Source: Picocystis sp. L7 | Taxonomy: Eukaryota; Chlorophyta; Picocystophyceae; Picocystales; Picocystaceae | Reading direction: 5' to 3' | Length of the DNA: 64,000 bases | Assembly (NCBI GenBank): GCA_020975725.1 | Contig: QXJR01000006.1 | Coordinates: 62,001 to 126,000, forward strand | Part shown: positions 22,936 to 33,697 of the stretch, one piece after another | How positions within the stretch are numbered: position 1 is the first letter of the stretch | How the letters are laid out: every line of letters begins with the position of its first letter | Made by a program: the position numbers and the translations under genes | Notes under the pieces: generated by a model | What the model was told of the DNA's origin: nothing | Databases searched by the model: none | The model's input: the letters and a program-made list of their open reading frames with translations, nothing else

Positions 22936-24132
22936 ATGCGCACGTCCAAGACGACGGTGCGAGAGAGCATGCATGGCGACGGCGGTGCTTGGTGGCTCGG
23001 GTTGGTGTTTGCGATGCTCGTCCTGCTGCAGGGCACCTTTGCCCAGACCACGGTTTGTGGAACCCAAGGATTGACATGCCAAAATGGAGGGGAGTGCATC
23101 ACAAATGGTGGCGGTTCCTCTGCGGAATACTCTTGCAAGTGTCCAACTGATTGGATAAACGGGAAAACATATCGAGGACGTCAGTGCGAAACAGAAAGCG
23201 TGGAGTGTGGTGGAGGTGTGTGGTGCGTGAACAACGGAGCCGAGTGCGGAGCAAGGGATGTGGATTGGGCACACGGGGATGGACGCGAAGAGTGTGAATC
23301 AGATGGGGGTGTGTGCAAATCGTTCGATGAATGGAGCTTTGGAGCTCCCCAGGAGGGGCAACGGAGGTTCTACCTCTGTGAAGGAGGCAGCAGGAATGGG
23401 ACGTTTTGCAACTCTGCAACGGGCTGCTCGTGCCCCACTGGTTTTACTGGACGTCACTGTGAGCAGCGTGCATCGGAAGTCTCAGACGATCGATCAACTC
23501 CATGTGGCCCATCGGGCTTGATCTGCCACAACGGCGGAGAATGCCGACAACGTGGATCTGGTGATTCAGCAGATTACTTCTGCGATTGCAATAGAGACTG
23601 GGTGAACGGGCGTACCTTCCGTGGCCTGCGGTGCGAGTTGGAGACATTGGAATGTGGCGGTGGCGTTTGGTGTGCAAATAATGGAGCCGAGTGCAGTGCG
23701 CGAGATGTTGACTGGGCACACGGAGATGGGCATGATGATTGTGAATCTGGTGGAGGTACCTGCAGATCGTACGGTTCAGATTGGAATTTAGGATATCCAC
23801 AGGCTGGACACAACAAGCTTTGGCTGTGCGTAGGTGGGAATATGAATGGTTTATTTTGCAACTCTGCAACAGGGTGTTCATGTCCCACTGGGTACACTGG
23901 ACGCCATTGTGATATTTTGATATCAGGATCTAATGATGTTGGGGCACAGTCCTCATCCGATAGTAGTTCTCTATCAGGCGGTGCTATTGCAGGTATTGTC
24001 ATCAGTGCAATCGTCGCCACCGTTGCAGTTGTCGTTGTCCTATTTATGTATCGCAAGGAACGAGCAGGAAAGCCAATGTTCTTACCATTTACGGATGAGA
24101 ATACTGGTGGCACCAAATCAGAATTTCAGTAG
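22936..24132 (+). CDS. EGF-repeat type I membrane protein (398 aa)
   Basis: The ATG at 22936 or the one at 22969 starts a signal peptide ending near LLQGTFA. The ectodomain is a tandem duplication of a unit of about 150 residues. Each unit has an EGF-like module (CGTQGLTCQNGGEC and CGPSGLICHNGGEC), a shared Cys-rich insert (VECGGGVWC or LECGGGVWC, then RDVDWAHGDG) and a closing EGF-like half (CNSATGCSCPTG followed by GRHC). A Ser-rich stalk, one membrane helix (about AIAGIVISAIVATVAVVVVL) and a 30-residue cytosolic tail complete it. A cell-surface adhesion or recognition role fits EGF proteins generally; no ligand can be inferred. The stop is TAG, the only TAG among the host genes here. Confidence 0.8.
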   Translation: MRTSKTTVRESMHGDGGAWWLGLVFAMLVLLQGTFAQTTVCGTQGLTCQNGGECITNGGGSSAEYSCKCPTDWINGKTYRGRQCETESVECGGGVWCVNNGAECGARDVDWAHGDGREECESDGGVCKSFDEWSFGAPQEGQRRFYLCEGGSRNGTFCNSATGCSCPTGFTGRHCEQRASEVSDDRSTPCGPSGLICHNGGECRQRGSGDSADYFCDCNRDWVNGRTFRGLRCELETLECGGGVWCANNGAECSARDVDWAHGDGHDDCESGGGTCRSYGSDWNLGYPQAGHNKLWLCVGGNMNGLFCNSATGCSCPTGYTGRHCDILISGSNDVGAQSSSDSSSLSGGAIAGIVISAIVATVAVVVVLFMYRKERAGKPMFLPFTDENTGGTKSEFQ

Positions 24133-27100
24133 CCATGGCATTTTAGTGGTAGATCCATGAGCTGTGGTAGTAGGCCTGGTGCTTTAGCCGCTGCAAAGGG
24201 ATCGCGTGCCCACTATGTTGCAGACTGCATTGGTTTATGCTGCTTAAAGCTGTGAGATTGTTCACTCAAACACATTGTAATGTCGTGGTCTGAGAATGGA
24301 TAGCTTAATAGACGATGCAGTTGCTGTGGTTTAAAAGGGCCTTTTAAGCTATGGCTTTGTCCATGACAGCCACTGTTCATCAGGTTCCAAGGAGTTGCTG
24401 TGATGGATTCACTTAATTCTCAGGAGAAATGGTACCTACTTGGACCGTGTGCTTTGAAAGCTTTCCTCTTGCCCGTCCAAGTATCTGTCTATGTTGGAAC
24501 ACGGCCACAGTACTGTTTAGGTTTTCCTCTGCTTTTTGCATGATGGTTGGTGTTCTTAGCCCCCCCTTTTGCAATTCAGCAGGAAGAGCTGCTAGTTGAC
24601 TTCTCTGATGCTGAAGACAAGCACCAATTCTTACTATTCTGAGGCCTGTCTGCTCTATCTGTTCAGCCAAAGTACATGCTGCCGCTTTGAAGTGGACGCT
24701 CCACTTTCTTCGCGCAGGTTGGGTTGTTTGCGATAGCTAGCCTTTCTCTCAATATTCTCCTACAGCGTGTTTTGACCTTTAGAAATTGGCTAACACTGAT
24801 GGCGATTACTACAGGGTACTTCGATACTCCCAAAGTACTATACGGCAAATCTTGATGAACTCTCCACCGTTTCAGAGGTACTCACATCTTTCCAATATGC
24901 CAATACGTTACTGTAGACAAAAGAAGGCTACTGGCAGGGATAACTCGTTGTTTTTGCTCAAACACCGCTGGAGTAGTATGGCTGTCTTGTACTTTCTGAA
25001 GAAGCTGCCACAATGTGGGTATCGAATATCAACTGCACCCCTTTCCTTCAACCCTAGGTTTACGTATCAACAAGTTTTGCGGGCTGGCCATGTAGCAATG
25101 TCTTAGAGGCCTTCTGCTTTGAAGCAATGCGACATTCTTAAAAACTCTGGAAAGTGCCATCTCCTGACATTTTTACCTACAAGGCAAGATATCAGAAATG
25201 GCTGGGAATTTGGTAAACAGCCTTCTTTAACATTTGATGCTAATTGAGTCGCCAACCAGAGTCAGAGGACACTACAAACACAAGCAAGTGCATGATTACG
25301 TGCATAGTAATGCATGAGACAACGAGCATTAACTACATGAAACGAGGAAAGTTAGATGGGCTGTTATGTACGCTTGGACCTGAGAGCTGGACGCTCCTTG
25401 AATCCTGTAGTAAATGATGGACATGCATGCAACCAAAGAGGTCGTAGGCTTTTCCATGTATTTTTATCGTATGAGCCCACTCAATGGTTACTAGTTGCTT
25501 TGATGCTTGTCTGGTAAGCAGTTCTGGGAATGTACCTCTGATTTTGGAGATTGATAACGCTTTTTTCCTTCATTGTGCATATTGCCTTGAGTTTATCGAA
25601 GAGACAGTATCCCGTTCCATGCACGAAATCCAGTCATGAACGTATGCTACTTGATATGTATAACCATCAGTGGAGCGCAACTCCACTTAGCAGCATTCAC
25701 TTTTTCGAAACAGGATGAGCTTTGAACTTGCACCGAGGGCAGCACCCAGAATTAGCTTAAGGTGCATATACAAAACCCAACATGACCACATTCAGCACCA
25801 TGGCACTGTCCAGAAATGCCTTTGGAAACTCCATCCTCCATCGTAAGCAGACCTAACCTTGAATAGTTGCCCAGAATTGCCTCTATCTGCACTTTAACTT
25901 TGAGTCCACTAGCCCTCTCTACGACATTGGGCGGCCAAGGACGAAGGTAGCTACCAGGTACAACATTGTGGCATTCAGAGTGATTCTTACCCTTTATTGG
26001 GGATAGATTAAATACTTATTCTTGTCCAATGTGCGAGAGGCTATCCCAAGTAGACAGCGATATAAGCAACTGTGCAATTCCATGTGCTTTGGTCATAGAT
26101 GCAGTTGCACATCTGCATTGCACGTAAATGGGAGATACAGGAGGCTTTTGACCCAGGCATTTTGAAATCACTGGTGCTGCTGCATTGAAGCGTTCCAGAG
26201 CAGAACTCATCGGCTCCAACTTTATCTTCTGCTCCGGCATACCTTTCCAGCCCAGAAGCCATGACTTTCTTAGTACAATTCTGTTTCTCGCAAGGCAAAG
26301 TACATTTTATTGCGCAGTTTAACACCCGGTAGCTACTTCTTTAAGTCTGAGTGCTTGATTGTATGATTTTCAGGTGTGTTTTTGGTTAATTGGAGCCAGC
26401 CCTGCATCGTATGTTTCCTTGTACAACATCCCAGAACAGCAAGCATCCGAATCCATAAAAGTCTCTTGGACAAATGTGGAGCCTACAAGACATCTGGGAA
26501 TTCACTATTGAGCCAATCTGCTGGACACGAAAGTTCTAGTATTGCAATTGAAAACTCTCCCCTGTGTCATGACTCTGTCCCATTCAAACTCCACAGGAAG
26601 CCCAGATCAGATACGGAGGAAAATGGCACCACCTGGACCGCGTGGACAGTTCCAATCAAACCCTTACCGCAAGATTTTTGACGCCTTGTGTTTAAATTCT
26701 TATTTCTTCTGAGGAAATGCTGAAAGAAACGACTTCCCCAATCCAGATAATTGGACAACTTCAACAATATTTCCTGTCAGAGTAACAGAGGCCAAGGGCT
26801 CTTGGTGGTCCAAAGCGTTATCACCATTCTCTGTGGTACTATCTTGTCAATGTTGTCGTTGCAAAGCTACACGACTGCTGCACTACTATATCCACATTTT
26901 GTAGTGTGCCAGAGCATGCTTCCACGGAAGCAAGCACCTGAGGTTTCCTATTGCGTGAGAATTTGAATGAAGTGCCGATTTTGGATTTTATCCTTTCAAA
27001 TGATATAGCCCCATTCAAATCTTGTCAAGTACTGGCCTCTGATGATGCACAGTGCACAAAGAATGATGTATCCTCACTTGCGTGCAAAAGTGACGTGGTT

Positions 27101-27386
27101 GTATACCACCAATAAGCCCTTTTATGTGTGATTCGTAGCTTCCAAAGTTGGTGGAGAACGGTGGAAAGTCCGCACGCATCGCTCCTGAATGGCTCCCTGT
27201 TGCAGTAAAGGAACGCAAGCCAAAAGCGGTTTTGCTACAGAGGAAAGGTGAGTGATACTTCTTATTTGAATGCAACGACTTTTCGAATTGCCAGTTGCAA
27301 TGTAGGTAGTTTTTGCACAAGAATGCTTGTTTATCTCTATGGAGGTCCATTTATGTTGTGCTGCAATTAAATCAGGTATGGCAGCT
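24133..27386. other. Long intergenic stretch, possible unspliced exons
   Basis: No frame over 110 codons is present in 3.2 kb. A minus-strand frame at 24413-24680 (AELQKGGLRTPTIMQKAEEN) has protein-like composition and could be a 3' exon. Donor-like GTGAGT at about 27248 (+) and acceptor-like sites occur but no coherent gene could be assembled. The rest shows nothing. Confidence 0.3.
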
Positions 27387-28673
27387 TCAGTTGTCCAAAT
27401 TAAAGGTTGCCTTCCTACCCTTCCTACGTTTTGCAAGTGCTTCTTCGGATAGTGACCTGACAGCGGCCACAGCCCTGCATGCGCGGCAATGGGAATGTCC
27501 CTGAGTAGGTTTCAACGCTTCAGGATAAAACTTATTCTTCCTCCAAGCTTGCAATTCCGCATACTTTGCTTCGTCATTCCATGTCTCGTTTATCTTCTTG
27601 ACAAGATCACGGACATTCTGCCCATTCACCGTGATAATAGAATTTTTGGGAACAAATTTGTTCACAGACCCTGTCCCCTTATATACAGTAATCGTGCCGG
27701 CCCGAAGGCCATCGTAGACCTTCTCTGTCACATAGTCAGTGGCATCAGAATTTTCGAAGGCCAAGTATGCAGCGTAGTTTGAGATTGCTTTAATTTTTTC
27801 TCCGGCCACTTTATATATTGGCTTGTTCACGGCACCTTCCACCCAGCAGCTTCCCAAGGAATGAACTGGCAGTCCATGTTGAATAAGATTGGCGACATAC
27901 GCCTGGCGGCTTTTCTCACAATTCGAAGCAACATAGGCAGCAACTTTGAGCCTTCCTTCCAAGCTTGCCCTCTTGCTGTGTTGTAGCTTAAGCTGATCTC
28001 CATAGTTTAGGTAAGGGATGGGTATGTCCGATGTCAGCTCGTAGGTCATGGTGAGATCAAAGTCCCTCTTGGCTTGCTTCTGCTTCGGATAGTTTGCATT
28101 GCTTTCCATGGATGCTCCGATGGTCAACACTCTATTGTTGTGCTGGGGAACACCTAGGCCGTTTGCCCTCCTCACCATGTGGTAGGCCACCGCATCGATG
28201 CGATTCTGTAGGTGGGGTGGAACATACTTTTGGTTGCACCAATGACAATCCAGACCAGGCTCACATTGCTTCTGATCGTAGTAGCGGAACTGCTCGTTTC
28301 CAATGAAGCTGTTCACGGCAATCAAGACGTGGCATGGTTGATCCGCGGTGCAATTTCTGGGCAGCTGTAGGTCTTCCATCGTACCTTGCATGAAAGGTAA
28401 GCTGCTATCCGAACGCGTTCGTTCCTCGCCAATCGACTGGGAAGGGCTTTTGGGGCTCTCGATTCTCTCTACATTCTCCGTTTCCATGGTTGCGTTCTTC
28501 CTGTAGGTTTGCATCCGCACCATGGATTGCTTTCCATCTGTGAAATTCGCTCTCGTTCCCTCCAACCTGGCCACCTGGCGTTCCAGCCACACGTGATACA
28601 CTCCCAGGGTCGCCAGCAGCAGCCCCAAGGAAAACACCCAAACTTTCCTGCTGATGCGTGTCTTCCTGGCCAT
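27387..28673 (-). CDS. Alpha-1,3-fucosyltransferase-like glycosyltransferase, GT10 (428 aa)
   Basis: The ATG at 28673 gives a basic N-terminus and a signal-anchor at about residues 10-29, the type II topology of Golgi glycosyltransferases. A stem follows. The C-terminal half carries the GT10 donor-site signature YVTEKVYDGLRAGTITVY near residues 310-330, followed by conserved downstream sequence (GTGSVNKFVPKNSIITV). Upstream, ASNCEKSRQAYV and VHSLGSCW match the family's central region. The enzyme would transfer fucose from GDP-fucose to an N-glycan or other glycan in the Golgi lumen. Linkage specificity cannot be read from sequence. Length is normal for the family and the frame is intact. Ends in TGA. 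Confidence 0.88.
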   Translation of the reverse strand: MARKTRISRKVWVFSLGLLLATLGVYHVWLERQVARLEGTRANFTDGKQSMVRMQTYRKNATMETENVERIESPKSPSQSIGEERTRSDSSLPFMQGTMEDLQLPRNCTADQPCHVLIAVNSFIGNEQFRYYDQKQCEPGLDCHWCNQKYVPPHLQNRIDAVAYHMVRRANGLGVPQHNNRVLTIGASMESNANYPKQKQAKRDFDLTMTYELTSDIPIPYLNYGDQLKLQHSKRASLEGRLKVAAYVASNCEKSRQAYVANLIQHGLPVHSLGSCWVEGAVNKPIYKVAGEKIKAISNYAAYLAFENSDATDYVTEKVYDGLRAGTITVYKGTGSVNKFVPKNSIITVNGQNVRDLVKKINETWNDEAKYAELQAWRKNKFYPEALKPTQGHSHCRACRAVAAVRSLSEEALAKRRKGRKATFNLDN

Positions 28674-30304
28674 GCTCAACCCTGGTCACCTTGGATCGAT
28701 GCCGACCTGGACATGACCTTGTCCAGAGGACGCCTTCCGATGCAACGCGTCTGTGACTTGGAAAGGTTGCTTCTCAATGACACCTGAAAGTGCACCCCAG
28801 GGTCGCATCGGGTTCCCAAAGGGGGATCCCTGGGATTGGAACCTTTCAAATGTCGTGAAAAGGCTTCTACGGGCGTCCCCACACGAACTTCGATTGGTTC
28901 GACCCATTGATAACACGCTTTGGATGGGGAAGCGAATCCAAAGGTAACTTGGAGGTCCGAATTCGAAGGTCGTACCAATCCTTGTGGATGGGAAGATGGT
29001 CCTCACAAAGGATGGTACCGGTTTGTAAAGGCTTTGCCAATGCTGATCTTGCAGGAGGTCAAGAAGCCGACATGAAACAAACAAACACGGCGAATGTGAG
29101 CGGACGATGAGGAATATGGTGCATGTCCGTGAAGGTGACATTTGAACCTTGGCGCGCTTGTCCGAGAGATGATGCAGAACCAAGAACTTTCGCTTTTTTA
29201 CGGGTGCACTCTTAAATTAAATCTCAAGAAAAGATGCAGATAGGAATGCTAGAGTCTTACGAGCTTGGGGAGAAGTAAAGAGACATGGATATAGGGATAG
29301 GGACAGCTACAAACGTCCCCTTTCTCGATACGTGGGCATTGTTCACACCGCAAAGCCCGGACATGAACTGATTGTAGGAAGCAATAGATCCACACGCACA
29401 TATCCATGACACAAATGTGCATTCTATATTCAGTAGAATCAACCCAATTGAACTCGTTCGCGTGCTGGTATGCAAGATCTTGGGTGTCTACATAAGCTTC
29501 CGTGACACTGCTTTCTTGCTTTCGATGCATTAGCATCAAACCTCAGCATATACAAGGAGAGCAATTTCACCACAACCACGGAATGCGCGTGGTGATAATA
29601 CCTACGTGCATTCAAGCACAACAGATTTTGTTCTAATACTCTGCCTTACCAAGACTTGCCATTCGGCTGAATTGAATTGCCTTTTCCTTGATCGAATCGC
29701 TTCGTTTCCATTGCTTGGAAGGGAAAGACATGTTTGGCAATGATATCTATCTTGCTAACACATAGAAGAACTGCCCACCCGAACCAGGCCTAGGGAGAAT
29801 GTTTGCACGAGAGTTCAATATGTTCATGACTCCTTTTCCAAGCAACACGCTAGTCGAACGACAGGAAAGCGTTGAGCTTAATCCTTATCCTAGGGCCTCG
29901 CCCGGAACCTCACTCTCAGTAGAAATCTTTGACGAATTAGACGGCTATTTCAAGCAAGACCTAGACATGACAGTCCTAGCATATACACGTGGTCACTAAA
30001 TTTGCTAGCATAGATGGTGTGAAACCTACCAATAAGCTGCTAACACACTATGAAAGCTTGCCAAGCCCATCCAAAAAGCTTGTTGGGAGCAGGTAGCTCC
30101 ACTTTGCTACAATTCAATGTAAACCGACTTGACGAATTGCTTGAAGCTTTGATTTCAATCGATTCACCTTGTTCACTTGGATGCTTACCATAGGTTTAAG
30201 GAAAGTTCGTGATGCGTGCATTCTTCGTACAATCCTTATGCCTGCAGCAAGGCATTCTCTAACTACAAGCACAGGTGCATATCTCAGACAATCCCTTTGT
30301 CCTA
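28674..30304. other. Intergenic stretch
   Basis: The part next to the fucosyltransferase ATG (28680-28960) is GC-rich, with a near-palindromic CCAGGGTCGC to GGGATCCCTGG block at about 28797-28835, probably its promoter. From 29200 to 30300 the DNA is AT-richer and shows no gene; it is the 3' flank of the kinase gene. Confidence 0.4.
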
Positions 30305-33300
30305 TCACTCTTGCATGGATTTAAGAGCTTTTGCAATATCCAAAAACTTTGGACGCTTGGCAGGATCTTGGGACCAACAGGCGCACATCAACTTCACATA
30401 ATCTGGATGTTTGGACTGCAAAGAAGAAGGTATAGCGGGACGCCGTCCGTCTTCTACAAGCCGTGTAACTATCCTTGGGTCAACTCCAGAAAAAGGCGGG
30501 GTGCGAGTTGCAACAGCGAACATGAGCATACCGAATGAATACACATCACTGCTTGGCTCGCGCGACCCGGTTGTATTTATAAACAACTCTGGGGCTGCAT
30601 AGCACAATGATAAACCAGAAGAAAATGGGACCACTGTATTGGTGTAACTCTGAACACGCGACACGCCAAAGTCTGTTACAACAGCAGTGCCCTTGTCGTT
30701 CAACAAAACATTCTCGGGTTTCAAATCACCATGAACCACACGTTCATATGGACGAGAGTGCAAGTACTCCATTCCAAATGCGATGTCGGTCACTACTTGC
30801 AGTTTCCATGCCCAAGTTATCTCTTTGTTCGATTCCAGCACGTGGGCAACGGATCCACGCCCATAGTACTCCAACACCAATGCGAAGTGCTCAATTTCAT
30901 CAATGATTCCATAAAACACAGCAATATTGGGATGGCGTAACAGACTCATTATGTACGCTTCATGGTGCACCAAGCGTTTCATGCGCTCTGTCAGATGACT
31001 CTGGCTGAATTCTTTGATGGCAACTTGAATGCTTCGCCAATAGCCACGTCGTACCTTTCCATACCCCCCTTGACCGACCACTTCAGCAAGTTGGACGTCA
31101 GCCCATGAAATTTTGAGGTCGCGTATTTTCTCTTCTATGGTTCGCTGTCGTTCCTGCTTCATCAGGGCCTGTAAGTCCAGGCCATACGGCTGATACTGCT
31201 TCTGTAACTCCACTCGTTCTTCTTTTGTCATTTTATCCCATGAATGTCCATGCTCTGCCAGGGTTTCAGCCATATCCTTCAAATCCTCTCTTGCATCACT
31301 TTTGTCCTGACCTTCGCTTCGGCCAGGATCTAATGCTCTGGCCGCATTTTGTGTCTGGCTAACCATGGAATTGGAAAAGTTTGGAACTTGCAGCTGCAAT
31401 GCAAGTGCCAAGTCATTAAAGCTTTCGGAGAGATCCTGGGATACTTCCCTGAACCTTGATTCAAAGCCATCCTTTCTGGACATCGAAAGCAATGCTGATA
31501 AGAAGGACCTGTCTTGTTGACTCCACTGCTCTATGATATTACTTGCTCTTTGCAATACCCCATGAAGTGGCTCCAGTACGGGGCCTAACATGGCAGCTTT
31601 GTTTCCCAGTTGCTCATCAGCTTGTCCCAAGTATTCCTGAAGTGCATTCAGCAAGGGTAGCATAGCCCCGATCCGCAGTGCTAAACGCTCACATCTGGCA
31701 TGATTGGCAACCACTCTTCGCGTCATGTTAATTATTGCAGTAGCTAAGCTCAGGCACGTATCCAGCACACTTATCCCTGTCTTGATACGAATTGTACCGG
31801 GCATGTCCTTGGTGGTGGGCAACCCAGAGCCACATTTTTCAGATGACCCGCTTAATGATAATGCATTGGACTTCATGAACGACCCCTTTCTCCAAAACTC
31901 AGTGCTTTTGGAAACTTGTAGCTTTTCTTGATTGCTTTTCTTGCGGTACCATACTGCGATTATAATTATTGCAATCAGTGCCACACCTCCACCAACTGCT
32001 CCCGCTATGACTGCTATATCTGTTCCGCCACCTTCTCCACTGCCTTCCGGAGCAGCAGAGCTCTCCTGTTCAGCAAGAGATGGGCTGGTTTGGGGAGGTT
32101 GTGTGCCTGGAGGCGATGCAATAGGTGGTGATAGGGTTGGAGGGATTGTCACTCCAGGAGCTGAAGGATCCTCTGGCGAAGGTGAGTCCTCTGCTATTGG
32201 TGGGGCCTGAGGTGGCATCGCAGCACTTTCATCAGTGTAGACATAATGTTCCCACAAGTCATTCAACCTCCCACGGGACAGAGACTGGCCATATCCATCG
32301 CCCCCAAACAACAGAAAGGACAAAGACCCACTCTCATCTCTTGAAAGCCATGTATTCGTGCTCGCTCTTGCACCAGGTTGGTTATCTGGGTCAAATGCAC
32401 CTTCTGTACCATACATTCCTAGCGATCCTACGGTATTGTCACCTGTTATCCATCGCCATTCTCCGCTGCTCGAAGAGAATTGCCACAGATCATTGAGCCT
32501 ACCTACACTCTCCTCTGAACCATAGCCATTGCCACCGAAAAGCCATAGAGAACTTGAGCCATTTGCATGGTGCACTGTCCAAGATGCCATTCTAATTCTT
32601 GCTCCAGGGGTGTTATTTATGGCGTACGAACGAATAGTCCCATAGGACCCTTTGCTATTCACAAGCTTGCTTCCACCCATCCACCTCCATTGATTCAACT
32701 GTGGATTGTACTGCCATAAATCGTTCAAGTAGCCTTCTTCTTGCAAATCTCCGTGCCCTAAACCTCCGAAGAGCCAAAGTGTAGCGGATCCATCCAAGGC
32801 GGTCGCTGTCCAAGAAGTAGAGTCTACCCTGCCTCCTGGCCAATTTCCGGCTGCATATTCGCCCTTGACTCCGTAGATTCCTGTTTGATTCTGTAAAGTG
32901 CTACCACCAACCCAACGCCACTGGTTGTGTAGTGGATCAAACTGCCACAAATCGTTCAACAGGCCTGCTGAGCTAGAGGAGCCTAGACCCTGACCACCAA
33001 AAATCTAGACGGTATCTGTTCCAGAGGAGTCTGTGTGGGTCCAAATATTTCTTGTGCTTCTCGAACCTGGTGTACTGATTAAGGAATATTCTCCTTGGTT
33101 TCCATATGCAGCACGCTGATTCACATCTCTACTCCCTCCCCTCCATCTCCACTGGTTACGGGAGGGATCGTACTCCCACCAGTCACCCAGAAGGCCGGCA
33201 GTTGCTGTCCTTCCGTAGCCGGAGCCACCAAACATCCAAAAGTTGGTAGTTTCCCCTGCTCCTTGACTCGTCCAACTAACAGGTGTATTTCTAGCTCCTG

Positions 33301-33697
33301 GTGTAGTACGTGAATCGTACGTGTTTAGGTCTCCGTAGGAACCAACCTGTTCAATAAGCATGCTTCCACCTAGATACCGCCACTGACTTTCAGAGAAGCT
33401 GTACTCCCACATATCGTTCAGTCGACCAGATTCAGAGTCGGTCACAAAGCCAATGCCACCAAACATCCAGAGCGAACCTGAGGTATTTCTGCCAGGAATG
33501 GACCAAAAAGCCGATGCACCACGTCCTCCAGGCCATGCCGAGCCCATAAACGTTCCAATCGGTCCATAGACTCCACCGTTGCCCACATTCTTGCTACCAC
33601 CTAAATGACGCCAAACATACTCATTTGGACGATTTCCCAGGACATGAAAAGTAGTAAAGATCTGGAGCATAACAAACAGCGGGACCATTCCAGCCAT
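30305..33697 (-). CDS. Kelch-propeller receptor protein kinase (TKL type), one in-frame TAG
   Basis: One continuous frame of 1131 codons with a single TAG at 33005-33007. From the ATG at 33697: signal peptide; six kelch-like repeats of about 75 residues (pattern WRWxGGS, then PGxR, WLFGG, GxLNDLWQY), enough for one six-bladed propeller; a Pro/Ser stalk; a membrane helix (AVIAGAVGGGVALIAIIIIA); a helical juxtamembrane bundle resembling the MLKL/HeLo N-terminal type; and a complete kinase domain with VVGQGGYGKV, AIKEF, HGDLKPENVLL, TDFGVSR and AAPELF. All catalytic residues are present, so the kinase should be active. The TAG falls in repeat 3 at the position where other repeats have Trp or Leu (V-stop-IFGG versus LWMFGG), and homology continues unbroken on both sides. 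The true terminator is TGA. Either TAG is read through or the allele is null (see findings). Confidence 0.8.

Noticed and set aside
24130-24250. Read-through of the TAG of the EGF-type gene into 41 more codons
   Set aside because: The extension to the next TGA has no protein-like pattern, and the cytosolic tail already looks complete, so this TAG is probably a real stop. It also argues against full reassignment of TAG.
29249-29539. Copia-like RNase H resemblance in a short minus-strand frame
   Set aside because: The match rests on a few residues and no neighbouring parts of such an element are present.
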